A stretch of 64,000 nucleotides of DNA. Source: Ailanthus altissimus. Lineage: Eukaryota; Streptophyta; Magnoliopsida; Sapindales; Simaroubaceae. Both the position numbers and the translations under genes were made by a program. The stretch is from contig OX327697.1 in the NCBI GenBank assembly GCA_946807835.1, positions 16,006,001-16,070,000 on the forward strand, in the 5' to 3' direction. Shown in pieces: positions 49,501 to 62,572 of this stretch (the stretch's first letter is position 1; every line of letters begins with the position of its first letter). The notes below the pieces were generated by a model. It had not been told where the DNA came from. It saw nothing but the letters and a program-made list of their open reading frames with translations, and made no database searches.

Positions 49501-49815
49501 GGAGCACTATGGATATTCAAGTTAGTTGTAGAGCTTAGAATAATTCTAAACTCAGTGGATACTATCCCAATACATTGCAACAAAGACATGATAAATGCTT
49601 AAGCCGAGAAGCCTTTTGGCACACCAATATTCCGATCATATAGACTATAAATACCACATAATTGGAAAGTTCTTGGCTATTAGAGACGTGACAGAATCTA
49701 GCATGCATTCCTATGATGATGTAGCGGACCTATTCAAGCCTAAACTCCTACTGTGTTAGAAAAACACTTGGAGTGTATTGATATAAGGTAACAATATGAA
49801 TGACACTAAAGCAAG
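46559..49815 (+). pseudogene. Copia gag-pol relic (family 1)
   Basis: Gag start remnant MSTSNPLVHLINAH at 46559, with most of gag deleted. Protease region equivalent to 400-490 of the first relic at about 47035-47110; GAG-pre-integrase near 47270-47400. End of the integrase region (KYQFIGYQFYD) near 47960. RT: ETFKAQLVRKGYTHRFGI (about 48431-48484) and the catalytic box changed from YVDD to YVKN at 48837-48848. RNase H remains lie at 49330-49690. Dozens of stops; incapable of producing enzyme. Ends at a polypurine-like GCAAGTGAGAGTT before the 3' LTR. Confidence 0.88.
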
Positions 49816-49823
49816 TGAGAGTT

Positions 49824-52484
49824 TGTTGGAGTTGGTGCTTACGTGCCATTCCAATATTGTATGAATATTAAATTATTTAATATTTATACACTTAACATTT
49901 TGCATAATCGTTAATAGAATATAAGTACATGGTACAATGCTTGTTATGTTACAGACATTGTATGATCTGAAGGAGTTCAGATTTGGTCTAAAGGAGTTTA
50001 GATTAGTGCCAAGAATTAACAGAGCTGAGTGTTATAAATATGCTAACAGTTAGCACTACTAAGAGTTAGCAGCCTATAAGAGTCAGCCAGATCTAAAAAG
50101 TTAGATCTTTGTTTGTAATAGGACAAAGACCTGAGGGTATACTAGTAATGACATGGTTGCAAGGAGTTGCAATAAATGTTAGGAGATGTTATTATGCAAA
50201 TATATTCTCAAACATAATATTTCTGATCTGTTTTATAGATACTGGTCTATCGGTGGATCCATTTTATATAGATCAGTGTATGATATATCTATATGCTATA
50301 GATGGTTATTCTTAGTGGACTATGGGCTTACCGAAAACTCGTATATATACATACAGGTATTCAGTCTTGACTAAATACTGAATAGACTCATGAGGACGCA
50401 AATAGACACCCTATGAAGCTATCAATAATGAGTCCTTTTGAGTTGAGTAGTATACATGGTCCTTTGACCTGAGTACTATGGTGGGATTATAAATGATCCA
50501 CCATACTTTGGTTTGACATATGTCACAGACCTAAGTGGTGTGATCGCTGTGTATCGCTGGGTATGGTCCATTGCTTATGGAGTTTGGTGTATATAGATAT
50601 GAGATCCATCAGCTCTCATAGGAGAGTTGTATATCCAGATGCTCTGAGATTGTATTTCAGAAAATCTCGTGGCCATGAGTACTAACCTAGGAAAGGTGTT
50701 TCCCAAAGGGTTGAACAATATAGTAAAGGTGTTTGCATACATTGTTATTGAGAAATAAAAATCTTGAGATAAGTTCATGGATGAGCATACGGAAATTTGA
50801 AGGTGTTAATCTATATCCTCACACATCTAAGATATAGATGACGGAAGGATTATATGTATGCGTTGTGACCTCAGCTTGTATAGTTTAATGCGCTGATTAG
50901 TAATATCTGTGACGTGTGCGTGGGGCATCAATCACAGTGTCATGAAATATTTCCATTTGACTAATTGGGCATGGACCTAGGGAGTCCCGCAATATGAAGT
51001 GTACTCGTTGTGCACTAGGACAGCGTACTGGAATGAAATTTTCAATCTAGTTATTTTCAGCAGAACCAAATAATTATTTCAGGTACTCTCAGGATGTGCG
51101 TGTGTCAGTACTTAACTATTAAGTATATTAATTAGTTAATAATTGTTATTGACTAATTAAATAGTGACACGTAGCGCATAGTTAGCCTTCAGTTAAAATT
51201 GACTTAAAAAATGGGCATGATGGGACTCACGTTAGGTTAGTTAAAGGTTTAATGATTATTTTTCTAAATTGATTATTTAAGTGTTAAATAATCTAAATAT
51301 TTGTTATCACTTAAGAGTTAAGTGATTAGTTAATTTGACTAGAGTTAATTATTAACTCGTGATTAAATTAATATAACAAATATTTAATTGAGGACTTAAT
51401 TGCTAAATAAAATAAAATTTTATTAAGCAATTAATTATAGTTAAAGTAAATGTTGCTAAAAGAGGAAATAATGAAACTTTAAAGGGATTAAAGGAAACCT
51501 TGAGGGCTTGGATGATATTTTCTTTATCAAAGACAAGCCATGCCCATCAATGTTTTGTCCAAATGTTGGACAAATCTTTAGCTTATTTGATAAGCTAAAA
51601 TTTTTTATAACAATATAAAGTCAATTCTTAAGAATTTTTCTAATTATTATAAACATATATATCATTTGATGAATATATATATATAGAGTGATGGGTGGCC
51701 GGCCAAATGATTGATTTTAAGAGGCTTGGGAGTTCATATTATGCTTGAAAACAAAATGAAGAGGGAGCTAAGATGGTAGTGCCTCTTATTCTTCATTTAA
51801 GCAAAGAAATAAAAGTGTTTCATTTTGGGTTCGCTTGAGAAAGTGGGTTTCTCAATTAGGAGAATATATAAGCAAAATTAGATTTTGTTTTTTATTTTTA
51901 TTTCAATTGTTGAAATTTAATTCATTTTCTTCTCCAAAGAGTTGGCCACTATTAGAACTCAATTTTTTTTAAAATTAATTTCATGCCTCAAAATAAATTC
52001 TAAGTTAAAGTGTTTAGCTTGAGACTTTGGTATAAGTGTTAGACTATAGGGATTAAGAGTTAATCTCTCGGTTTAAGAGTTAAATCGGATGCTGAAAAAT
52101 AAAGACTGTTGTTCAAGCGACCCAAGCCTACCACGTTAGGTCTTAGAACTGCCAACAGGTCTACTTTAGGCGGTACTCCAAAATAAATCCGTTCCAAAGG
52201 TTTGACGAGTGATATTTCTCGATTCTCAATCATTGGTATCAATTTGATTAATATGTTTCATATTCTGTTCGTTAGCGTAATGAATAAAATGTATCATGTT
52301 CATTTTTAGAAAATTAGATTTTCAGCTTCCATTGCATAGATTTGTGTATAAGATACATAAATAGTCTATATATATTATATATGATACATATATATATATA
52401 TAAATTTTAAAATGGACACGTGTACCACATGCACATACTCAATAGGTTTAGGTTGTGAACTGGGATAAATTGACACTCCTTATA
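49824..52484 (+). repeat. Copia family-1 3' LTR
   Basis: TGTTGGAGTTGGTGCTTACG ... CTTATA, parallel to the 5' LTR over its full length. Confidence 0.92.
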
Positions 52485-53941
52485 TTAACCCTATTGTTCG
52501 ATGCCTTAAAAGCAAACTTCAGAGCATAGCTCACCTCTACTTCTTCAGGGCGTACTATTATGACTCTTGCTTTGCACCCCTAAGTATTCAATGCTCCATC
52601 TACATATATAGTCTATGCGGCCATGGTCTGTTGTGGGCAGAGCTAGCATCTCTACTCCTCCCACTCCTTCTAGTGTAGAGTGAACTTTGCCATAAAGTTA
52701 GTAATTACTTATGCTTTAATAAAGGGACATGGCCTAATAGTGATGTAGAACTCACTTATCTCATATGACCACATTATAAGTCAACCTGACATGTCTATCT
52801 TTTAGTGGAATTTCCTCAATGGTAGATTAGTTAGCACTGTCATTATGTGAGCTTAGAAGTAAACATGCAAAGTTCTAATCGTAACAACCAGGGCTAACAC
52901 GTACTTTTTAGTAAGTTGATATCTTTACTTGGCATTAAATAGAGCCTTATTAACATAATAAATTAGACTTTAAGTTCTATCATCATTTTCCCTTACTAAG
53001 ATTGAGTTGGTGGTAGTCTCAGACATAACTAAGTATAGTGGGAGTACATCACTCAACCGAGGACTAATGAGTAAAGAAGTCTCCTTTAAATATTGCTTTA
53101 ACATTTTGAAAGCTTCTGTACACTCTAAAGAGTCCAAACCACATTCTTTCCTACTTTAAGGCTTTGAAGAAAAGCTAATAATGATTGGTGTCCTTGAAGA
53201 TAAACCTGCTCAAATAGTCACCTTCTTACTAAGCGTTGCATGTCTTTGACTATTTTAGGTGTCTACATCTCCCTTGATCATTATAATCTTTTATGGGTTT
53301 GTTTTAATTTGTCTTTGTTATACAACAAAGCCAATCAATTTTCCTTTGCTCTACCAAAGGCACATTTCTCTAAGTTTAGTTTCATGTTATACCTTTTCAA
53401 CATCTCAAATGTCCATTTCAGGCTTGATACATTGTTAGTAGCGAGTACTAAATTAGTGATCTTATCATATACATATACCTAAGTGGTCTTTCTAATATGA
53501 TCTTTGAAAATATTATTTACTAAGCACTGATAAATAGGCTCAATATTCTTGAGCCTAAAGGGTATTAGTTTGTTGAAGTAAAGACCTCTGTTTATGGTAA
53601 AGGTAATCTTCTTTTCATTCAAGCCATACATTACAATTTAGTTATAGCCTAAGGAGGCATCTATAAAGCTCAGGAGCTTATGCTTTAAGGTTGCATCAAT
53701 TAGCCAATCAATCTGAGGCAGAGGAAGTTATCTTTAGGGAAAGCTTTATTAAGATCAGTGAAGTCCATATATATGCACCACTTCCTATTTGCTTTCTTTA
53801 TTAATACCACATTAGAGACATACTTTGGGTAATGAGTATCACTGATGAAACCAGTATTGAGTAACTTATCCATCTCTATTTCTATGGCTTCTTACATTTC
53901 TTAATTGAAAGGTCTCATCTTCTATTTTACTAGGTTATAAC
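52485..53941 (-). pseudogene. Gypsy D RT-RNase H
   Basis: Minus strand. RT begins near 53941 (KMRPFN), then MDKLLNTGFISDT (about 53875), KWCIYMDFTDLNKAFPKDNF (about 53790-53730). The catalytic box is changed from YxDD to YVYD near 53480. Then FEMLKRYNMKLNLEKCAFG (about 53415-53360) and the connection domain. RNase H starts TIYVDGALNTQG near 52620 and is cut at 52489 in the N-N-x-V-K-Y-E motif. Many stops. The reading continues to 42832 on one side and 56128 on the other after removing insertions. Confidence 0.87.
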
Positions 53942-56127
53942 TGTTGGAGCTGGTGCTCATGTGCCATTCCAATATTGTATGAATATTAATTTTTCATATT
54001 TATACAATAAACATTTCGAATAAAAATTGTTAATATCATATTAATATGGTAAAATGCTTGTAACATTACAGACATTGTTTGATCTAAAATAGTTCAGATC
54101 TGGTTTAAAGCAGTTTAGATCAGAACTAATAGTTATCAAAGCTGAGAGTTATAAATGCTAATAGTTAGCACTGTTAATAGTTATCAGTTTATAAGAGTCA
54201 GCGAGGTCTAAAGAGTTAGAACTTTGTCTATAATGAGACAAAGACCTAAGAGTATACTTATAATGATATAGTTGCAAAGAGTTGCAATAGGTGCTAAGAA
54301 ATATCATTATGTAAGTATATCTCAAATATAATGTTCCTGATCTATGATCACCAATGCGAGTCTATCGGTGAATTCACAATATATAGATTAGTGTATGTCT
54401 ATATCTGACTAGTTCAGATGGTTGTTCTTACCTGACCATGAGCTTAGAGCTTGTATAGACATGCGGGTATCCAGTCAGGACTGGATACTGAACAGACTCA
54501 TGAGGACCCCAATAGATATCCTATGAAACCGTCAAAGGAAGGTCCTCTCGAGTTGAGTAGTAATCGTGGTCCTTTGACCTGAGCGCCACGGTGGTCTTGT
54601 GAGTGATCCATCATACTTTGGTTCCACATATGTCAGAGACCTTTCATGGTCTGACCGCTATGTGTCGCTGGGTATGGTCCGATGCTCATGGAGTCCGGTG
54701 TGCGTAGATACGGGATCCATCAGCTTACGTAGGTAAGTTGTATATCCGATGCTCCGAGATTATATTTCATAAAGTCTTGTGGCCACAAGCATAAACCCGG
54801 GAAAAGAGTTTCCCACAGGGTTAAACAATATAGCAAAAATGTTTGCGTATATTGTTTATCGAGATACGAATCTGGAGATAAGATTATTGGATGAGCAAAT
54901 GGGGATTTGATGGTGCTGATCTATATCCCCGTACATCCAGGGTATAAATGATGGAAGGATTATACGTATACGTTATGACCTCAACTTGTATGGTCTGATA
55001 CACTGATTTGTAATATTCGTAACGTGTGCGTGGGGCATCGATTACGGATTAATGGAATAGTTCCATTTGACAAATCGGGTGTAGACCTAGAGAGTCCCAA
55101 TATGAAATGTACTCTTTGAGCACTTGGGCAGTGTACCGTATTGAATTGTTCAATACAGTATAATTCAGCAATTACTATGGTTACGTTAACTAAAGTATAT
55201 GGTTAAATGGTGGGACCCACTTTAGGTTAACTTGGTAACCGAGTAAGGATATAATAGTAATTTCACTTTATGATTATTTAATTGTTAAATAATTAAAATA
55301 AATATTTATTTGTTTAATTGTTAAATAAATGATTTAACTTAACTAGGGTTAAAGGTTAACCATAAGGTTAAGTTAGTTAACTTTACTTAATGGTTAAGTA
55401 AAGGTTAACCTAACTATGGTTAAATTAATTAAATATTTATTAACTTAAAGATTAAGTTAAAGTAATCTAACTATGGTTAAATGTTAACTAAGGTTAGGTT
55501 AAGCCAAATGAAATGCAAATGAAATTCAAATTAGTTTGAAATTTATGCATTAGTATATAAAGTGAAATGAAATTGAAAATCATTAATTTTTGAAATTGGT
55601 TTTAGATTTTAGGTTTTGCATTTTGGGAGCCAATTCAATTTGAGAAATTGAAATTGTTTGTTTTGTGTTTTAAGTGTCAGAACAACAAAACAAACTAGAT
55701 AAATGGTTACTAAATGTAATAACTAAAAACAAGATTTGTTTTATTTATTCAAGAGTTGAATAAAAGGAAAAACAAATTTGATTAAGTTAAATTGTTTAAC
55801 TTTGAAAAATGTTTAAGAGTTAAACATATATGCTGGATTAACATGCTGCCATTCTAGACAATCAAACTCACCCTTGTTGATTGCTAGAATTGATCAAAGA
55901 TTCATTTCATGGTGGACGTCAAAGAAAATTAATCCAAAGGCTTCATTGGTGATATTTCTCAATTTCGAATTTCAGTTTAATCAAATGTTATTTTCTGTGT
56001 TCATTATATTTAATCTTCCGCTGTGCACATGTATGTATGAGATATGTATATTGTTTGTATGATGAACACAACCCACATGCAAGCACCCTAAGTTTTATTT
56101 ATTTGATATACCCCATATAACCCAACA
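53942..56127 (+). mobile_element. Solo Copia LTR (family 1) in Gypsy D
   Basis: TGTTGGAGCTGGTGCTCATG ... ACCCAACA, flanked by exact ATAAC repeats at 53937-53941 and 56128-56132. Contains GTGGTCCTTTGACCTGAGCGCCAC at about 54568. Excision rejoins Gypsy D coding remains just before RT (after N-V-D-P-S-Y). Confidence 0.92.
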
Positions 56128-57631
56128 ATAACTAGGATCCACATTCAGTTTGTCGATTATCTTTTGATCGATCTCAAGAATGTCCTTATAAAGCCAAGTA
56201 AAGATATTCGTATACTTTTTTAGAAAGGTTATCAAAGTTTTTCTAACCTCTTTAGGCATTGAGGAACCTAATTTAACAATTCTGGTTGAATTATCTACTG
56301 AGAAGGGAGCCGAGATCACATCTTTGATGGTCTCACCTTGGTTCTCTTTACTTTTCTCTCTCAAGTCTAGTGTTGCCTAGTAACTCAGCCTCACTATAGT
56401 TGTATAACATTTTCTAGTCACCTTCTAGTCATATTTCATAGTGACAACCCCTTCAGTAACTAGGATCTTCATTGTTAAATGATATATAGAGACAACAGCC
56501 AAGGTTTCCATCAAGAAAAGCTAACCCAAAATCACATTATAAGCAGTTGGACGATTCATGTCTAAAAATCAATCATGTGGACCATTACATTTAGATAATT
56601 ATGAATATAGATAAGAAAAGTGATAGATTTGAAAAACATCGCACTGTCCCTTGAGAATCTCACTAAAGAAGTATAGGTTATGTCAACTTAGGGGACTCAA
56701 TCCCTATTTTATTTAGCAAATCCTTGTGGATCACTTTTACTGAACTCTAAGTATCTATCATTACATGGGTAACCTTATTGGTGTTGATTCTTAGGGTGAC
56801 TATAAGGCATCATCATGGGGGAACACCATACTTCGATAGTGTTCTTTAATGAACACAATTAGTGTGTACAGGGGACTGGCTTAAGAGGGGTAAGATGTGC
56901 AACATGTATCCACATTTCCTCCATAATATTTTCTATGATTTCCTGAGTATAATTCCTTACCACTGTCTTAAAAGTCTCTACTCTTGTTAGGCCTCTTGAG
57001 ATTACATTGACTTTAGGACCATACTTTGGTGCGAGCTCCTCTAATACAATCTCATCACCTTTAGGTTTATCCTTTTACACAGTGATCGATTCATGTTGAA
57101 CATTTCTTACATAGCTAAGAAACTCTTTCAGCAGTCCATTCCTGATCAAGGTGTTAATATACTATCTCAGCTAAAAGCTCTTCGTAGTGTTATGGTTGTA
57201 TCCTATGTTCAAGTAAAAATACTTCCACTTACTTCTTCGATCTAGTCTTCTTCTCATTGTTGTGGGTTTTTAGAGCCACCTTATATTTTTTATGGCAAAA
57301 AATATGTTTTCCTTCAAGGTGTTTAATAGGTTATAGGATAGGAACATAGACACCTCTATTGTTGTTGTAGACTCGGTTGGTTCAACTTAGGTAGTAGTTG
57401 GGGCAAACTTAGTGAAGCTAGATCCTCTCATTACTGAGGCTTTTGTGGTGCGAGTAGTGACATTGAGACTAGTTTAGCTCTTTTTAGTCTCTCTTTAGGC
57501 TATGAGCTGTCTTCTTTCTCCTCTTGCCTTTTTATTTAAGACTTTCATTTATTTCGATCTACTTCAAGGCCCTAGTATAGGCCTTACCATACATCTTTCC
57601 GTTATGATTCTTGGAAGGTAAACTATAGCTT
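56128..57631 (-). pseudogene. Gypsy D gag end, protease and RT N-term
   Basis: Minus strand. KAYTRALKQIEINE (about 57590-57550), a degraded knuckle region with INTLIRNGLLKEFL (about 57165-57120), and protease HVMIDT-stop-SSVKVIHKDLLNKIG (about 56767-56705), where a TAG replaces the Gly of D-T-G. Then LGLAFLMETLAVVSIYHL and a last open stretch of 89 codons (KLGSSMPKEVRKTLITFLKKYTNIFTWLYKDI, 56310-56215) preceding RT. Cut at 57631 by the gag-protease element. Confidence 0.85.
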
Positions 57632-58841
57632 TGATTGGTGCTATAATAATTAAGCTCAAACGCACGCTATCGTATCAAGTAATATAGGATTTTAAGTCTA
57701 AGTAACAATCCCACAAGGATTATGCAATCCAATTCTTTCAACTAAGTACTAAAATTATAACTACTTAATTTTTATTCAAAAAATTAAAATCTATAATTTA
57801 ATTAACAACTACATATATGTCTATGGTAATCAAATTAGAATGTAATTCATTAAGATCAAGTCTAAATAATATCATGCATGCCGCCTAGGTATATGTCTAT
57901 CCTAGTTGGAACTCATACTTATTATGCTATAATCATGCATCAAACTATCCTAGACTAAACACATAAATTCCTTTGTATAGTTCATCATGGTTCCTTGATC
58001 ATTTATAATATTGGCCAAATATAATGAAAGCATTAAACTTAGATAGAATGAATCAATTGTATATATTAAATTCATAAACTAAAAATCAATGAAATCCAAC
58101 TACATATTAGGTTTAATAGTTTAACCTTAGATAAACAATGTTTAGCTCATCACAAAACCAAGAGTATCAAACCAATCCATGAATAACAATAAGAACAAGA
58201 ACATAATAATAATAAAAGAGAAGAAAATCTAATCAAGAAGACGTCTTGGGTTGCTTCTCTCTCAACATTTACTTGAAGCTTGAATCTTGATCTTTAATAT
58301 TGATTTCTTGCCTTTAATATTTGATTTTGTGTTGTGAATTCTTTTTATAAGGTTTTGCCTCTCCAAAGTCTCTATTTTGGCCCTCAAAAGAGTATTTTTA
58401 TAGGTATAAAAAATCCTAAGGGCGAAGGGCTTTGAATCTAAGTCAAAATAGAAGAGTTGAGAGAGGATTTTATATATCGTACGAGCGCAACGATATTAGG
58501 GGCTTGGCTCTGGGGCTCCAAAACATAGAAACATGACTACGGGAAGCATTACTGGGCACCACAGGACTGGTTTGTAGGCACTGCAACATCTTGCTACTGA
58601 CCTGGGCGTTGTAGAGCCCAACCATAGGTGCTGCGGCTACCAACCCTCATTTAGTCGCTCTCGTATTTTGAGCGCAACTTCTTCGTTTTACATCTGATTT
58701 GCCTCTCATTTGTTCCTATATGCCTAATTTTCCATCTTGCATTTGTTTATGATAAAATAAATAAATAGCTAAATATTCATGAATTGAAGTAAAATATGAA
58801 ATTTAGGATACTGATTATACTAGTGCTTATTCACCTAATCA
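57632..58841 (-). repeat. 3' LTR of gag-protease element copy 2
   Basis: On the minus strand TGATTAGGTGAATAAGCAC ... CACCAATCA. TATA CTATAAAAATACTC (near 58397) and palindromic GGGCGTTGTAGAGCCC-type motifs at about 58560-58640. Confidence 0.87.
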
Positions 58842-58857
58842 AATACCCCCATGCTTA
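58842..58857 (-). other. Polypurine tract
   Basis: Reverse complement reads AAGCATGGGGGTATT, next to the 3' LTR. Confidence 0.8.
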
Positions 58858-60581
58858 AGACTTTGCTCGTCTTTGAGCAAAAAAAAAAAAAAGAAGTATT
58901 CATAATTTATTCATGACTAAATAAAAAATAAAAACTAAAAACAAGCTTTGATTGATTAGATGATTAATATCGTTGTCTTAAGGGCTGCAAAAAATAACAC
59001 AAAGCTTTTCAGAAATTGATAAACAACTTTTAATAATCCTCATATCATTCATCAAGTCTTTTATTCACCCTTATAATTGATCACTTGTGTTTATGTGTAA
59101 TAAGCAAGTAATTAGCTAAATAGCATATAGATTTACTCAATACTTAAAAATGCATGAAGATGATATCTCAACATATTTTCAATTACAACACTACTATATG
59201 CTTACTTTTCACAGTACTCTCCCCTAATGTAAAAATATATATGTCTAGGGATTTATTTAGGACTTTAATTAGCTTACAACGTAAGGCTAAGGTTAAGATG
59301 GGATATAAGGATAAATATGAAGCACAACTCACACCATAAACACTTAGACTTTACTTAGAAACCTTTGGATTCCTTCTCCTTCTTGATTATTCATCTCCTC
59401 CCCCAAACTTATGATATTCTCATTTTTTTAATCATTTTTGCAAAGAATTTATTCTTTTTCTCAAGCTAGGGGTATTATGCATTTAAACACTTTTTTTCTC
59501 TTTTTTTGTACCCCCAAACTTAGATTGATATGCACCTTCAAGACGTATTGCTTTTCATTGTAGTACTCTTTTCAAACATATAACCTTTTTCCTTTTAAGA
59601 ATATTTCTAAGTAAATTCAAGGTTTATGGTGCTACCGGTATATTTAGGATAAATAAGCATAAATGCTTAAGGCTTGTAATGTCGATAAACAGAATAATGA
59701 GTAATTAGGCTCAAATAGGGTGACTAGGGTATATAATATAAAGTAGGCTAGAAAAGGCTCAAAGGGTCAAAAGATGGCTTAATGTCATTTTTCTATTCAT
59801 ACAAATTCTAAGATTTCGCCTCAAGTAGTAATCAAGCAAGTTCTATAGTGTTGATCCTCGAGACTGTCGTGTATTGCTTAAGCATGAGTATTTCTAAGCA
59901 AAAATTTCAACTAATACATGCTTATTCAACGTGCTCAAGAATAAGTGATAAAAAATAAAATCAAAATCAGTTCAAGATTAATGATATAAAAATATCTTAA
60001 GCGTCTGATGTTTCCTAGAGACTTGTAAAAATAAATTCAGCCAATATTTTATTTCTTATCATGAACTAATGATCATCTTCTCAGCCAAAATTTAACACTA
60101 AAAAAATAAAAATTTACCTTACAAGACAACTAATTAAAGTATACAGCAAAAATAAACACAGGTCATGTGTTTCCCACCCCCAACTTAAATTAGACATTGT
60201 CCTTAATGTCTAAAAATAAATTTAAAAGTAAAAAAACTCCATACTAAATAAAGTTGAAGTAATGCAACGTTGTTCCCTATTGATTGGACTACGGTCTCCT
60301 TTGTTTTCAACGCTTGCAAATGCTTGCGCTGCTTCTTTGAATGTTCCTATTGTTGTTTTATTCCTACAAAAAAAAAAAAAAAACTAGCATAACTAATACA
60401 GAAAATAAGCAAAAATAATAAAAAATTACTTGGGTTGTCTCTGAAGAAGCGCTTGATTTAACGTTGTCAACTTAACAGGGTTCTTTTATACTCTTATAGA
60501 GGATCAAAGTTAATGATGGAAGCATAATTGGATGTAAGCTTGTTAGGCTTGCTTCATTGACTTCTACATCATTTTAATTAA
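58858..60581 (-). other. 3' non-coding region of gag-protease element copy 2
   Basis: No coding recognised. Contains the conserved AATCAAGCGCTTCTTC block (reverse of about 60449-60465) shared with copy 1, and an A15 run near 60368. Confidence 0.7.
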
Positions 60582-61260
60582 TCAAAGGTCATTAGCTTGA
60601 GCCTTATTCTCTTCGTGCTTCTCTGAAAAGATTTGAATTTTAGACTGGTGAAGTGTTTCTCCTTTACCCTTATCTTTAATCTTGACATCATACTGCTCTT
60701 TCTCTTTCTTTCTTCTCTTTATATGCCTTAACGCCTTCTTTTTTATGTGAGGATTCAACATCTCTATGTCTTTGATCTCTTTGGCATTTAGGTGCATCAC
60801 ATTAATACTACCACAATCTTCATTTTCTGATGGCAACTTGATCTCTTTGAAGACTTTGAATGTTGCAATGTCATTATGTACCTTCATTGACATTTCTTCT
60901 TTTTGAACATCGATGACGATATGTCCCATAGCTAGAAAAGGTCTTCCAAGGATGATGAGGTTCTCCTTGTTTTCTTCTATGTCTAGAACAATGAAAACTG
61001 TAGAAAAAATGCACTTGTCCATCTTTACTAGCACGTCTTTTATAATTCCCTTTCAGGTAGCGAGAGAGCGATCAGCAAGCTAAAGTGTGATATTGATTGG
61101 TTTTGTTTCTCTCAAACCTAACTTGCTATAGATCGAGAAGAGCATAAGATTGATACTTGCTACCAAGATTATGATTTCTAATAGAGCATAATATGGTAAA
61201 TCTCCTAGGATCTTTGAGCTTAGGAGGTAAATTCTTCTAAAGAATAATGCTACACTCCTC
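60582..61260 (-). pseudogene. Athila-like retropepsin, C-terminal part open
   Basis: A 150-codon open stretch at 61034-60582 holds the C-terminal half of the protease (VKMDKCIFSTVFIVLDIEEN, then the flap block LIILGRPFLAMG, IDVQKEEM) and a charged tail KKEKEQYDVKIKDKGKGE. The catalytic half upstream (INLMLFSIYSKLGLRETKP near 61150-61095) has stops, and the active site DLGAS is destroyed by a one-base insertion. The length of the open part is probably accidental. Confidence 0.82.
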
Positions 61261-62572
61261 TATCAATGCCATGGTCTCATATTCTTCTAGTTTCATCTTC
61301 TTAAAAAGGATATACTTCATAAATTTAATGTAATTATGCATTTGTTCGAGCACATCTGCAAAACAGAGATTAATATATAATTTCTTAAAAACATCAAGAA
61401 ATTTAGAGAATTGCCTATCTAATCTCTTATTTTGCAGCCTCTATAGGAATAGTAGAGGAGGTGCGGTCTACTGATACTGCACATTAATGCTAGTATTTGC
61501 TATATTTATATACTGCCCATCTTTTTTTTCTGTACTTTCAAGATTGCCTTACTACAATTTTTCAGTTTCAACACTTGTACTGCATCTTTGTAGCCTTTGA
61601 GGGAAAGAAATAGGTGGTCTATATGGTTGTACATTTTCTTGTTGGTTAACCCTTTTCATTTCCTTTATCTTTAGAAGTGGTGTTTGTAATGTGTTCTCTT
61701 TTAAAATCTTATCACTCCTCAAGTTGATGTTTTGGCATTGCTCTATATTCCCTCTTGGATTTGTCTCGGTGTCACTTGGTAGAGTGCCTTGAGGTCTTCT
61801 ATTAATTATAACAACAAGTTATCCCATTTGAACCTCCAAAATTTTCAAGGATAATGAATAATTCTGTAGGATGGCATCATTGAACTCTATATATTGTACA
61901 AACATATCTTCAAAACCTGGCCTTTTCTTTTATAGTGGCTGAAATCCTAGGCTATTCATTGGTCTAGATAATTTCTCTTGGTTAATATACCAAGAGAAAT
62001 TAGGATGATCTCTCAACTCCAGATTGTAGGATTTTAATTGTGGGTTAGGTTATTGACGATTAAAATTGCCTGCATAATTCACTACTTCTATGCACCAACC
62101 ATTTATATGGTTATCACCACAAAAGTTGCATGTCGCTTATTAGGTTTTGACAGCTTAATGCATTAAACTTCTTGGATAATAAGTTAATTTGCACTGTCAA
62201 TGCATTAAATGCGTCAATTTCATATACACTGGCAACTTTCTTAGGTGTAATCCTCTCTATTAGCCATTGGTAATTGTTCGACACCATCTCTTCCAATAGA
62301 TCATAAGCCTCATCCGTGGACTTATTCTTTAAAACTCCTTCAGTAGTGGCATCTACAATGGTCCTTAATAACCTACTAATCTATTGTAGAATATTTCGAC
62401 TAATAGCCATTTAGGGACTCTATAATGACAACATTTCCTCAACATATCCTTGAAACACTCCATGCCTCATTCAACGACTCTCTATTTATCTGACTAAATG
62501 TGGTGATGTCATTCCTCATCTTTTCTATCTTCAATGATGGGAAAAACTTGGCTAAGAATGAGGAATGACATC
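61261..62572 (-). pseudogene. Athila-like gag
   Basis: Minus strand gag. LAKFFPSLK near 62560-62530, KDMLRKC near 62455, DEAYDLLEEM equivalents, open 62296-62114 (MEEMVSNNYQWLIERITPKKVASVYEIDAFNALT), and an intact C-x2-C-x3-H-x4-C knuckle (CNFCGDNHINGWC) near 62130-62090. Further C-terminal blocks lie near 61900-61340. Frameshifts and stops; N-terminus lost at the LTR junction. Confidence 0.85.
62505..62572. repeat. Inverted repeat at gag/LTR junction
   Basis: Left arm GATGTCATTCCTCATCTT (62505-62522) and right arm AAGAATGAGGAATGACATC (62554-62572) are near-perfect inverse copies about 30 bp apart, exactly where the 5' LTR is joined to gag. Confidence 0.8.

Larger units (their letters stand above)
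42833..52484 (+). mobile_element. Complete but dead Copia element (family 1)
   Basis: 9652 bp: 5' LTR 42833-45496, PBS 45500-45512, about 1.05 kb leader, truncated gag, pol remains, 3' LTR 49824-52484. Exact 5-bp TSD TTAAC at 42828-42832 and 52485-52489. LTRs start TGTTGG; the 5' LTR ends TTACA and the 3' LTR TTATA. The LTRs are nearly equal in length (2664 and 2661 bp) but differ at roughly one base in ten over the first 150, so the insertion is old. Inserted in the RNase H of minus-strand Gypsy D. Confidence 0.92.
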
